This document shows, piece after piece, positions 22,537 to 34,854 of a stretch of 64,000 nucleotides of DNA; within the stretch, counting starts at the first letter, position 1; each line of letters opens with the position of its first letter. Position numbers and translations under genes: made by a program. Under the pieces are notes generated by a model. That model saw nothing but the letters and a program-made list of their open reading frames with translations. It searched no databases and was not told the DNA's origin. The DNA comes from Leuctra nigra (lineage: Eukaryota; Arthropoda; Insecta; Plecoptera; Leuctridae): positions 13,758,309-13,822,308 of the forward strand of contig OW203766.1 in the NCBI GenBank assembly GCA_934045905.1. The letters are read 5' to 3'.

Positions 22537-24822
22537 ATCTAGTGGAGCGGTCGCTCCACCCAGCCAAGTCGTACTATACACTCACAGTCACTCAACATAC
22601 CGTAAATGCCTAATAAACTGAGGAGCAGACCAAACACTTTTACTGTAAGCAACAACATGGCATTTTCGGCCTACTGGATCTCAAAATTGGTAAATCTCAC
22701 ATTGCTGCGAAATATCTTAATTTCGAGCTATGGCCCACCCCACTACATATACCAAATTTGGGAACAATAGGTTATGCCATTTGCGCGCTAGAGGACCGAG
22801 AAAACAGTGAAATTACACCACTTTCTGATTCTGAAGATGATGATGATTCTGATGATATCACGAAACGTCGCTATCACCGCCACAGCCTAAACGGCTGAAC
22901 CGATCGACCTGAAATTTTTACCACATGTGCACTTTTGGCGTCTGAGGTGCCTTTTTATAAAACCAACCGGAAGCCGCCATTTTGAAACCGGAAGTGACGT
23001 CATAACTCAAAAACGTCTGGACCGATTAGAACGAAATTAAACCGGAAGTGACGTCATAAATACGCAATATTTAACTTATTTCAACAAATTATACTTAAAA
23101 TACGTACATAATTAACTTACATTGTAACATAGACAATACAATTTATATATTCAAGGTAGCAGTGTTCTCGGCCGCCATTCCTGAAACCGGAAGTGACGTC
23201 ATATATCTAAAACGCCTGTACCGATTGCAACTGAACTAGCTCCTGCGTATTCATTCTGCTATTTATTTGAAAAATCAATTGTGAAAAATGAATACATAAA
23301 TTAATGGTACCGGAAATGGCGGCAGGAACCACAAAATGAAACCGGAAGTGACGTCATATATTACAAACGGCATGACCGATTTTACGGAAATATAGGGATT
23401 AGGAATTCAGATGGTCGTTCATGAAGGTATCAACTAGATAAAACTAGATTGTTTTCTTATTACCTATACCGGAATTCGGCCGCTATTTCAAAACCGGAAG
23501 TGACGTCATGTATCGAAAACGGCTGGATCGATTATAACGAAACTTAAGCTATTCTTCTTGGATAATCATTTTCATCTTATACCAAACGCAACTTTTCATA
23601 GTAACCAAATCGGTTGAGGCGTATTTTTTTAAAGAAATTAGTCCCTGCTCGGACATGTGCTACAAGCTGTATGAATAAACTAACAAAAGAAGTGATATCC
23701 CAGAAAAAACACTCCGTGTAAAAATACCAGCCAAGTCTCTTTAACTATAAAAAAAAATAGACGAAATCTAAAAATTCAGCACTGAAAAGGAGTGATATCA
23801 AAAAAGGAGCCAAGTCAACGAATTTTCCAAATTTTAATCGTACCATTGAAATAAAAATATCAACCCCCGAGAAATACTTAAAAAAAGGACTTGGCGCATC
23901 GTTTTTTTAAAGACATTTTTCTATTCTTAAGCTTATGCCACTCACATACTACGTAGTTCAGAAATGCCTAGAAAAATTGGGACAAAACTTTCAAATTAAA
24001 TATTGAACATTCTGTAAAATATTTTAAATTTAAATATAAGTACGCAAAGAAACATAGCATTGTCTTACAAGCAATAAATACAGAACAGTTGTGTTTGTGA
24101 TTGGTAGGTACCTATAGTTTTGTGGGTACATCAACATACCTACTACAGCATTATACTTTGAACCTTCTCGCCGTGTAATTAATTGCTATTAATTAACATT
24201 TTATACCAAAAAAATTCATAAATTACATAACGTATTACTTTAGATAAAAATCTAGTCAGTAATTATTTGAGCAGCATGGCTCAGTGCACTAGTCACTTAT
24301 ACAAATCTCATTGACGGCCTTCTTGTAATGAGCGCTTTCGCTATTTCCCTCAGTCACGATATTGAGAAGTATGATTGATTAATATGACCCTAGAAATAGT
24401 GGCAATAACGAATAGACTAGGCCGCTTCCGTTTATTCGTTATTCGTTTATCCGTTTATTTCCTCTGAATATTGACAAAATACCAAAACTGCCAGTAGGTA
24501 AGAGTACTAGTTATATTAAAACGTAGTATGATTCGTCGATAATGAATGTGATATACTCAGGAAAATATACTTGTAGAGTTCTTCCTATACTTTTAGGATA
24601 GAAAAGTGTCTTTAAAAAAACGATGCGCCAAGTCCTTTTTTTAAGTATTTCTCGGGGGTTGATATTTTTATTTCAATGGTACGATTAAAATTTGGAAAAT
24701 TCGTTGACTTGGCTCCTTTTTTGATATCACTCCTTTTCAGTGCTGAATTTTTAGATTTCGTCTATTTTTTTTATAGTTAAAGAGACTTGGCTGGTATTTT
24801 TACACGGAGTGTTTTTTCTGGG
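22537..24822. mobile_element. 2.3-kb non-autonomous element, copy 1, with long inverted arms
   Basis: It is nearly identical to 30881-33234, except for a ~72-bp deletion near 23040 and point differences. The left end has a hairpin GTGGAGCG-GT-CGCTCCAC directly after ATCTA. The middle holds five ACCGGAAGTGACGTCA motifs spaced 50-150 bp. The right half is a 1.1-kb inverted-arm structure: about 23699-23931 pairs with 24597-24822 (arm start CCCAGAAAAAACACTCCGTG). There is no ORF of note. The hairpin next to CTAG on the minus strand recalls Helitron 3' ends, but that is a guess. Confidence 0.75.
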
Positions 24823-25284
24823 ATTTAAATTACTTGTAATTATTGTGCATCTTATTTCGTCTACTGGCTATCCAATCAAAGTCTGTTCGCGACTCTAATA
24901 AAGCACCGTTACTATTTTCAGTAACCTATAGTACCAATGGCAATAGACAAGAGGAAAATGCTCTTTGTAACGCATTGATTAGCAAGCTTTTGTGTTGCAT
25001 ACAATTAATTTACGGTATGAAAGTTGCTGATCCATAGACATTAGAAACAGATGTAAAGACAAACCTAATCATTTGCATCAAGTTGCGGTGAAAGAATCTT
25101 TCTCGATGAAACAAACTTAGAAATTATTTCTAAATCAGCTTAAAGTTTATTTGGCTGAAAATAGGCGAAATTAAATAAACATTTTACTAAATGATGACAC
25201 AACATTGCAACTAGATCAGCCCAATTTTACACCTATTATCCAATCAGACGATTTTGCTCAAGAACTAGAAACGTGACTGCTAGT

Positions 25285-25352
25285 ATGGCATTAGTGTGTG
25301 TGACAAATTTCAGATCCACATGTTGATCGGCGTGACCTGGGCAGTAGATAAA
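25285..25352 (+). repeat. Dispersed-repeat 3'-end fragment
   Basis: 'GTGTGACAAATTTCAGATCC' followed by 'CGTGACCTGGGCAGTAGATA' matches the end block of the 17470-17940 repeat. Confidence 0.5.
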
Positions 25353-28179
25353 AGAAAGAAATTTTTTCTGAACTTGGCTTGTATGCCAGCAAGTAAATTC
25401 ACATATAAAATACAAATATATTTCTTTATGTGTTGTTGAAAACGTAATCGCTGTTCTAAATTCAGAATTTAAAAATCGAAATAATTTTTTTAACAATCTA
25501 TTATAGTACAGTGCAATTTAAATACATAATGACAAGATTGCAATCTAGTTACCTAGATAAACTAAGAGATACACGTCTGTTTCGTTTGACTTTCTTTCTA
25601 TCGACACTGCCGTGCAGTCATCTCGCAAAAAGCTAATTACATAAAATCAGCGGCATTATGAAAAGTCACGAACACAATTTCGTGCGCAAACATAATTAGA
25701 ATCCAATTATTTTTTCCTCTCTTGATTGTTTTTCGCGACGTATCTGTGCATCTGTTTCAATCAATTACTGCAAGTGGACGCGATGAGCCGTAAAGTGAAC
25801 ACCAATCGACTGCGACCGGCACTTATAGATTCACGAACTCGGTTATTGAACATGACTCCGGTGTAATTCAGTGCCAATGACATTGTCTTCTTTCAAGACT
25901 ATCCCGTTGTGAAGTCTAGAAAATAAGATCTTCTTAATTTTTCTATCGGTAAAAATTAAATTAAAAATAGAGCAAAAATTACTTGCTTTGGTTTCCTAGT
26001 AATCATTTTCACTGCAAATCTCGTATTTGAAATATCGATAAGCATTCAAACGGGAAGACGAGTGTGACAAATTGATGACGTATAGACAGATTTGTGACAG
26101 ATTTGACAGATTTGTGTGTCATGCAACACTTATAGAAATTCTATTTATCTCCGTTATTACATGGAGAACCGATTTCCTCGAGCAATAACAAATCCATATT
26201 AATTTAATGAAACTAGTACTAATTCTGATTGATCATTAATATAAACAGTGAACCTCACAACTAGCTTCTCGTCTAATGCATTCTCGCTAGAGTATTCTCA
26301 AAAGTCAAATTCAATCTCAAACAAAAAATTGAATCTAAAAGTAAAAGTCCATAATCAACAGGTTTAGAAATCATAAAACAATATTGAAAGATTAGACACT
26401 CTAATTGTTTAACTACGTAATTCGTGCAACCGAAAGCTATTATAGTAGTATATGAGTGAGCAATAATAAAATTATTTGTAAATATGATTTATTTTGTATT
26501 ATTCAAAGTGTTTCAGATGTTGCATAAATTGAATGACTGAACGAATCAACAGGTATTGCATCCTGCATTTCCCCCTCATTGACTGTGCATTTAGTCTAAC
26601 TCGTACATAGCAGTCTAACTTAGCCTCATTCTCGTAGCCGCACGTATTCAGTTTCTTTGCACTTCCCTGTATAGAAGTGTTTTGCATTTAGCTTCACGTG
26701 AGTAACACACGATAGAAAAACGACAGTTACGTGTTGCACTTGCAGTTTATGCAACTCAAATGTGCAGGTTGTCCAAACTGCAATTTTATTTTAAAATGCG
26801 TGCCATTTCAAAACTGGGCATCTAGATAAATAGGAAATAATTCATGTATATTGTTTCTTTAATTTATAATTTATTACTCATTTATTACGCAAAACTGATT
26901 ACGATGTTTTCAACAAAATTATCTTCAGAAAGAAGCTCATTGAAAACAAATCCACCCCATTGCGGAAGTGTAAATACAAGATCCATTGAGGAACTAGACT
27001 GTTACATCCCCAAAAAAGTATATGTTTGTGTGAATTTTGGATTAGTGAACAATTTCTAGACGGGGAAACGGCAATATCTTGTGAATTAACACCAATGCAC
27101 ATTTTTCTTTGAAGTTTAGTGAAAAATACACAAGCGATCCAGCAGCTATTATACAAAATCCAATGAATTGCTGAAATGAACTACTATTACGTGACTCGAA
27201 GCTAAGACTGAAAGAATTGATGCCTTTAGAGCAGCAGAGGACGTTGACGTTGTATTCTATACGTGCTCAAGTGTCTTCTTCATGTTTAAATCTATATAAA
27301 AATATAATTCCTTTTCACATTACTATTGTCGTTGTTTATTGGGCTGTACATTCATTTCATTCACATCAAGATTGTACGAGTAGGTATAGCAGCAATCTTC
27401 TTTATTTAAACACTGTACTAACAGGTTTTTCTTCGTGAGAATTTTATCGCGATTAACAACAAGGAATCGTAACAGCTATGATTAGTTACTTACTAGTGGA
27501 AGTGGGTGTCTTAAACAAACGTAATAACTGTAACGATTAATTTGATGTCTTGTATAATTGTTGTAATTTATAGTCATTATTCAAGGGTAAATGTTATGAT
27601 TCATATCATTTTCACAATACGTTTTGCGAGTACAAAAATATTTTCTTACTGCTTTGTCCTAAACCTATGTTTTAATCGAAAATCTTTTCAGTTGAATGTA
27701 TTCATTCTGCGAGCTTCTTCAGGAGAAAAGTGTAAAATAAACAGAGAATAGCATGTGCAATTATTGAGAATTTATTAAAATAAAGTTTGTGATTCGTCTA
27801 AATAAAGAATGAATACATAAATTGTTTAACTGAAAAGTTGTTCGCTATGACAAATAAGATCAGTATTGATTTTAGTGAGTCCTGTCAATTTCTGTTCAAA
27901 AAGAAACTATCACTACTTCATGCCCCCAGGCTTCGACTTTAACATAATGCCTCAAGGCAGCGAACGTCCATAAGCAAAGGCCGTGAACGAGAAAGTATTT
28001 GTCAAATTGTTTGGAAATCATTTGATTCGTACGTAGACCTCGAAATAAGCTAATTAGTATTGAACTGGATTTTTTGGGGACGGAAAAAGACGCAATAACC
28101 GACACGAATGACATAAAAATGTTACCTCGCTCCAGAATCGTGCTAGGGAAGATGGTGGTTGGAATTACCAAGCGACCTG

Positions 28180-28197
28180 GGGGGGGGGGGGGGGGGT
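28180..28197. repeat. Poly-G run
   Basis: An uninterrupted run of about 18 G on the plus strand in AT-rich intron. Confidence 0.9.
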
Positions 28198-28669
28198 AAT
28201 TTCAAACTACTATGCCACCCAGAGAAAGTGATTGCTCAAATCTACTCAATGTATAAACATTGAAGAAATAATGGAAGGGCACCTCTTGCCTCAACTAGTG
28301 ACGTAAGGTGTCTGAAATACCAGGAAATTAAAAAAAAACGCCGATGTTTCTGGTTTTTCCCCAGAAGATACGGATATTGAAATTTGAGGAAAAATTGGCA
28401 CACGAACTGTCACTAACAAACCAAACATTAGCTTTGCCAACATCAAGGACAAAGATTTTAATTTTCTCAATTTTCTAGAATAAAACAGGAGTAAAAGTGA
28501 AAATTGAGTTTGTTTCCAAAAGTAATTTCTCCAGGAAAATTTAAATCACAATCCCCTCATTCCAGCGTTCATACAATGAATACGAGATCTACCAGGAAAA
28601 TGTTAAAATGTTCACTAATCTATGATAATCTATGACTGGTACCTATTAATTAAAAGCCATAAAAATGGA

Positions 28670-28742
28670 CCACGATATTTCACCATCCTCAGTCACGACT
28701 GAGGAAGCTGACCGAAGAAGTAGGCGAAATATCGCGGTCAAT
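28670..28742. repeat. Two-level hairpin (unclassified)
   Basis: An inner perfect hairpin CCTCAGTC-AC-GACTGAGG sits inside longer imperfect arms 'ACCACGATATTTCACC' and 'GGCGAAATATCGCGGT'. It may be the end of a mobile element. Confidence 0.5.
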
Positions 28743-28790
28743 TATACATGACTTTTGATTATACTAGGAAAACGCTCTGTGTAACGCGTT

Positions 28791-30662
28791 TTTATTTTAT
28801 TTATCGTATGGATTTTATTGGAATACAAAGTCTTATTAAATATTAATCACATATACTTAAAATAAAATAAATTGTTCTAAAAAATCTAAATTTTAACAAT
28901 AAATTACAAATTTAAAGAGGTCAGCCAATCAATAGCTTCGCCTTTGAGGTCGGCAATATCCTGGATGTCACCAGGATATTTCAGGACAGCGCATTCCATC
29001 ATAATATGATTGGTAGTTTGTTCCTGCTGCCCGCAGATGCAACTTGCGCTGTCAACGAACCCCCATTTGTGCATAAGGTAGTTGCATCGGCCTTGTTCTG
29101 TTCGCAAGCGATTTAGGTTGCACCAAGCCTTCCTTGGTAACTGAAACTGCAGGTGGTCCGATGGTCGACCTGTACTTGAGAAGCTGAAGATGGGACTGCT
29201 CCTGTTTCCTTGAATCCACTGAGAATCCCATGTGCCACTGACCTCAAAGTTCTCGTCCAGCAATCTCTGAGCCAGAGCTAATGGAGGCTTTCTTGATTTT
29301 AGTCTAAAAAGCGGAGGATTATATAGGTCAGCCCTAATAGGTATATCAGGGTTGTTCACAATCTTCTCGTGCTCCTTCAGTAAAGCTTGTTTCCTCCGCA
29401 AGTCAGGTGGTGCAATATTGCTGAGTGCCGGTAACCAAGCAAGTGGAGTTGAGCGTAATGTGCCTGTTATCCGTCTCATGGTTGCGTTCAACTGCACATC
29501 AACTTTGCTGGTGTGGCAGCTAGTAAGCCAAACAGGAGCGCAATACTCAGCAGCCGAGTACACCAGAGCAAGTGCAGATATGCGAATACAGCTTGCGGAC
29601 GCTCCCCATGATGTATATGCCAGCTTTTGAATGATATTGTTTCGAGTACGAAGTTTGGCGGCCGTGTTTGTTAGATAAGCATCGTATGTGAGAGTTCTAT
29701 CAAGTGTTACGCCTAGGTATTTAGGTTTAGAATTGTGTTTCAACACCGCACCATTCATGACCACTTCCAATTGCCTATTTGCCTCGCTGTTGTTGAGATG
29801 AAAGCAGGTGACTTCAGTCTTCGTGGCACTTGGCTGTAATCGCCACTTTGCGCAATATTCGCTCAGCCCCTCTAAATCATCAGTTAGCATATTCTCCATA
29901 TGGCTGAAGTCCTTATGCTGAACTGCATATGCCATGTCATCAGCATAGATGAATTTCCTCGCAATTGATGTAGGCAGATCGGCGATGTACAGGTTAAAGA
30001 GAGAAGGAGCTAATACTGAACCTTGGGGGAGTCCGTTATTTAACTTCCTGATTCTGCTGCAATCACCATTCATAGATACTTGAAAGTAACGATCACTCAA
30101 CATATTACTAATGAGATCGCAAACCTTAAGACATGGAACTACTTTGAACAGTTTTGTCAGCAGACCCTTTTTCCAAACTGTATCATAAGCAGCTGTAAGA
30201 TCAATGAAGGCTACCGCTGTTTTCAGTTTTCTCTGAAAGCCATTCTCAATATGATTGGTAAGTCCCAGGACCTGATCGGTGCAATTTCTACCTCTCCTAA
30301 ACCCTGCCTGCTCTGGTTGGAGCATATTTTCTATTTCAGGGCCAATACGATTATAAAGCAATCTCTCCAACAGTTTAAGTGATACTGACAACAGAGCTAT
30401 GGGTCGATAGCTTTCAGGTTGGTCACAAGGTTTCCCTGGCTTCAGGAGAGCGATGATCTTGGTCTTTTTGAATATAGCTGGAAGTTTTCCAGTTTCCAAA
30501 ATGTGGGTATAGAACTGTGCAAGCCAAAGTCTTGTTTTACGACCACTATGAGTAAGGAACTCTGGATAAACGCTGTCGAATCCTGCCGCTTTGCCTGTCT
30601 TCGTGACATAAAGTGCTTTGTCAATTTCTTCTTCTGAGAATGGAAATCAGAATTCTTCTGAG
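28791..30662 (-). mobile_element. 5'-truncated Jockey-like LINE with target-site duplication
   Basis: The insertion is bounded by AACGCGTT at 28783-28790 and 30663-30670. Its minus-strand 3' end is an AATAAAATAAAAA-type tail. Only the reverse transcriptase and C-terminal part is present; the endonuclease and ORF1 are missing, as is usual for 5' truncation. Confidence 0.8.
28904..30656 (-). CDS. LINE reverse transcriptase, 5'-truncated but open
   Basis: One open frame runs from the truncation point (about 30656) to the stop near 28904, about 580 codons, with no true start. It begins with 'EEEIDKAL...GKAAGFDSVYPEFL' (reverse transcriptase motif 0/1 region). Next come 'YRPIALLSVSLKLLERLL', 'QAGFRRGRNCTDQV', 'AFIDLTAAYDTVW' (first catalytic Asp), 'GLPQGSVLAPSLFN', and 'FIYADDMAYAV' (the YADD catalytic pair). 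The C-terminal end has a Cys/His cluster ('CICGQQEQTTNHIMMECAVL'), as in Jockey-group elements. The frame is undamaged, so insertion is fairly recent. The element lies in the same direction as the host gene, inside intron 4. Confidence 0.88.
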
Positions 30663-30880
30663 AACGCGTTGATGAGCGAGCACCGAAACGCGCAATATCT
30701 CCAACCGGAATATCGTAACGCACAGAAAATATAATATGCATCAATAGTGAATTGAAATACGATCCACTCGATCAAAATAAAATTACCTGACTTCATTGAA
30801 ACAGAGAATAGCCATACTCTGATCCATAAAGAAAATCAGATCTAAGTTGCACTGGAAATTAAATGTCAATCTCTTCTGAC

Positions 30881-33234
30881 ATCTAGTGGAGCGGTCGCTC
30901 CACCCAGCCAAGTCGTACTATACACTCACAGTCACTCAACATACCGTAAATGCCTAATAAACTGAGGAGCAGACCAAACACTTTTACTGTAAGCAACAAC
31001 ATGGCATTTTCGGCCTACTGGATCTCAAAATTGGTAAATCTCACATTGTTGCGAAATATCTTAATTTCGAGCTATGGCCCACCCCACTACATATACCAAA
31101 TTTGGGAACAATAGGTTATGCCATTTGCGCGCTAGAGGACCGAGAAAACAGTGAAATTACACCACTTTCTGATTCTGAAGATGATGATGATTCTGATGAT
31201 ATCACGAAACGTCGCTATCACCGCCACAGCCTAAACGGCTGAACCGATCGACCTGAAATTTTTACCACATGTGCACTTTTGGCGTCTGAGGTGCCTTTTT
31301 ATAAAACCAACCGGAAGCCGTCATTTTGAAACCGGAAGTGACGTCATAACTCAAAAACGTCTGGACCGATTAGAACGAAATTAGCGCCATTCGATTTAGA
31401 TGGTCATCTATATGAAGTATCAATAAAAAAAATATTATTTTCTTATTTTCTAAACCGGAAGTGACGTCATAAATACGCAATATTTAACTTATTTCAACAA
31501 ATTATACTTAAAATACGTACATAATTAACTTACATTGTAACATAGACAATACAATTTATATATTCAAGGTAGCAGTGTTCTCGGCCGCCATTCCTGAAAC
31601 CGGAAGTGACGTCATATATCTAAAACGCCTGTACCGATTGCAACTGAACTAGCTCCTGCGTATTCATTCTGCTATTTATTTGAAAAATCAATTGTGAAAA
31701 ATGAATAAATAAATTAATGGTACCGGAAATGGCGGCAGGAACCACTAAATGAAACCGGAAGTGACGTCATATATTACAAACGGCATGACCGATTTTACGG
31801 AAATATAGGGATTAGGAATTCAGATGGTCGTTCATGAAGGTATCAACTAGATAAAACTAGATTGTTTTCTTATTACCTATACCGGAATTCGGCCGCTATT
31901 TCAAAACCGGAAGTGACGTCATGTATCGAAAACGGCTGGATCGATTATAACGAAACTTAAGCTATTCTTCTTGGATAATCATTTTCATCTTACCAAACGC
32001 AACTTTTCATAGTAACCAAATCGGTTGAGGCGTATTTTTTTAAAGAAATTAGTCCCTGCTCGGACATGTGCTACAAGCTGTATGAATAAACTAACAAAAG
32101 AAGTGATATCCCAGAAAAAACACTCCGTGTAAAAATACCAGCCAAGTCTCTTTAACTATAAAAAAAAATAGAAGAAATCTAAAAATTCAGCACTGAAAAG
32201 GAGTGATATCAAAAAAGGAGCCAAGTCAACGAATTTTCCAAATTTTAATCGTACCATTGAAATAAAAATATCAACCCCCGAGAAATACTTAAAAAAAGGA
32301 CTTGGCGCATCGTTTTTTTAAAGACATTTTTCTATTCTTAAGCTTATGCCACTCACATACTACGTAGTTCAGAAATGCCTAGAAAAATTGGGACAAAACT
32401 TTCAAATTAAATATTGAACATTCTGTAAAATATTTTATATTTAAATATAAGTACGCAAAGAAACATAGCATTGTCTTACAAGCAATAAATACAGAACAGT
32501 TGTGTTTGTGATTGGTAGGTTCCTATAGTTTTGTGGGTACATCAACATACCTACTACAGCATTATACTTTGAACCTTCTCGCCGTGTAATTAATTGCTAT
32601 TAATTAACATTTTATACCAAAAAAATTCATAAATTACATAACGTATTACTTTAGATAAAAATCTAGTCAGTAATTATTTGAGCAGCATGGCTCAGTGCAC
32701 TAGTCACTTATACAAATCTCATTGACGGCCTTCTTGTAATGAGCGCTTTCGCTATTTCCCTCAGTCACGATATTGAGAAGTATGATTGATTAATATGACC
32801 CTAGAAATAGTGGCAATAACGAATAGACTAGGCCGCTTCCGTTTATTCGTTATTCGTTTATCCGTTTATTTCCTCTGAATATTGACAAAATACCAAAACT
32901 GCCAGTAGGTAAGAGTACTAGTTATATTAAAACGTAGTATGATTCGTCGATAATGAATGTGATATACTCAGGAAAATATACTTGTAGAGTTCTTCCTATA
33001 CTTTTAGGATAGAAAAGTGTCTTTAAAAAAACGATGCGCCAAGTCCTTTTTTTAAGTATTTCTCGGGGGTTGATATTTTTATTTCAATGGTACGATTAAA
33101 ATTTGGAAAATTCGTTGACTTGGCTCCTTTTTTGATATCACTCCTTTTCAGTGCTGAATTTTTAGATTTCGTCTATTTTTTTTTATAGTTAAAGAGACTT
33201 GGCTGGTATTTTTACACGGAGTGTTTTTTCTGGG
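30881..33234. mobile_element. 2.3-kb non-autonomous element, copy 2
   Basis: It is the fuller copy of the 22537-24822 element, same orientation. It keeps the ~72 bp near 31382-31453 missing from copy 1. ACCGGAAGTGACGTCA occurs at 31331, 31454, 31599, 31754 and 31906. Inverted arms are about 32110-32342 and 33008-33234. It interrupts a dispersed repeat. Confidence 0.75.
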
Positions 33235-33549
33235 TTCTATTTAAATGTCACAATAAGTTTATACATTATCTACCGATTGGGCCAATCAGAGGTCAGCTCT
33301 CAAAACCTATACACGATTACGTTAGAATGATATTAGTATGTGTGCGAAATTTCAGCTCAATCGGAAAAAAAATTGTGACCAGTGGCGTCGGGTCAAACAC
33401 AAAAAACACAAAAAAAACGAAAGTGTCCAAAAGTGCAGAATGGAGTCGCTCGCTATACGCTAGCTCCTTACCAGTGTTTTGTCCTAGACTAGATTAGTGT
33501 ACATTTTGAGTGAACACTTGTCCTAAGAACAAGTCGAATGATCGCCTAC

Positions 33550-33740
33550 TTGGTCTGGGCGTCTTCGGCTTGGTCTTCTCGATCACCGCCTTCCTGTTGT
33601 CGACGACCTCGTTGTTGTTCTCGGCGACGTTCTCGGCGTCGGGCGGCGTCTTGGCGGAGGTCGACGGCCTCCTGTACATCAACATCGTCTCGAAGAAGGT
33701 TCCGATCGTCATCAACAGCGCCGCGACGGCGGCTACGGAG
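33550..33740 (-). CDS. Exon 4: first membrane helix and charged cytoplasmic linker (3' boundary uncertain)
   Basis: Acceptor atttccag|CTCCGT fits phase 2 from exon 3. The peptide starts with a membrane helix ('SVAAVAALLMTIGTFF'), then a polar linker ('RRPSTSAKTPPDAENVAENN'). A donor CCAA|GTAGGC at 33549 leaves phase 1, which is required by exon 5 and gives '...KTPRP-S-LLTQCV'. The frame stays open to a stop at about 33494, and other GT sites there leave the wrong phase. If one of them is used, an extra phase 0-1 exon in intron 4 would be needed. The reading frame and acceptor are well supported; the donor less so. Confidence 0.8.
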
Positions 33741-34004
33741 CTGGAAATACACACGACGCCGTCAACATTTAGTCACGTTTCAAGGACAAGTGCAGGTCCC
33801 AATGTGATGAGGGTAAGAAATACATTTAGTACTCAATGTTGCTTTTTAAGAGGGAGCCAGTTAGCACGTATAAATTCAAAAATAGTTTTTGACCTCATCA
33901 AAAAGCTAAATCTATAATAATAACAATTCAAAAATTAGTTTGAATTATAAAAAGAAAATCGTTTTAGTGCATTTTTGTATAGAAAATTTCGATATCAAGT
34001 AATT

Positions 34005-34057
34005 TTATTTTTTTATTTTATTTTTATTTTATTTTATTTTTATTTTATTTTTATTTT
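34005..34057. repeat. TTTTA-type microsatellite
   Basis: Imperfect tandem TTTTA/TTTTTA units on the plus strand. Confidence 0.85.
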
Positions 34058-34854
34058 TCAATATCATCTTGAATAAATCTAATTTCTTAGAACGATTCAC
34101 AAACTTCATTTTGTATAATCTCAATAAATTAGGTATTGAGATTAATATTTATTTAATTGCAGGTGAAACAATGAGACTAATCCAAGATAAATTGTAATCT
34201 TATCACATTTTTGTATCAATTCTTTTCACGTGCTTAATGTAGGCATTTATACCTCTTCAGGGGGAGGAGACTTGGCTGCTGTTTTTACATCGAGTATTTT
34301 ATGCGAGTCAGTTATAAACAGTACATCTCCAACTAATTACTTTGCACGTTTCTATTTCCTTTTCTGTATTCATTGCTGTAATTATTTCCTCCTGGCAAAA
34401 TATATCATTGAACATCAAAAAAGAAAGATGAAATTTCAGCATCTTCAATTCCATTTACACCGATTTCACCCATACTATTCGGCCTAAACTTGATAGAAAA
34501 TAGAATATGATGCAAATTATCAACAGTTAAAAGTGAAAATAACATTTTCTTTTTGTTTCTTTAGGGGGCAATTACATCAACTAAATACCTGACCCAATGA
34601 ATATCGATACTAAACTATACCCTTGTTTATAACGACTTGTACGGCATTCCTTAGACAATTTCTCTGTCATTTTGCCTCGAAGATGAATTCTAATTATGCA
34701 TTTTTGTTTATATCTAAATCGTAATCGTATTCTTGTAAACATGTTTATGCCCTAGCTGCGGTCAATGGTCCACGTTCGCTTTTTACTCCAGGATGCAGTG
34801 AAAGTGTTTCTCTGTGCAACATCGAGAAGGCAGTGAAATCACGCGACTTTGATC

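Larger units (their letters stand above)
28763..33480 (+). repeat. Dispersed-repeat copy split by two insertions
   Basis: The start of the repeat ('ACTAGGAAAACGCTCTGTGT') is at 28763-28790. It resumes at 30663 ('AACGCGTTGATGAGCGAGCA') after the LINE, and its end ('GTGTGCGAAATTTCAGCTCA') is at 33335-33400 after the 2.3-kb element. It therefore pre-dates both insertions. Confidence 0.6.
22154..33549 (-). other. Intron 4 (11.4 kb), transposon-rich
   Basis: It contains a MITE (22298-22515), two copies of a 2.3-kb element (22537-24822, 30881-33234), a LINE (28791-30662), a hairpin (28670-28740) and pieces of dispersed repeats. The stretch from about 24830 to 28600 is AT-rich; apart from a repeat 3'-end fragment at 25285-25352 and a G-run at 28180-28197, I see nothing in it. 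Confidence 0.65.
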
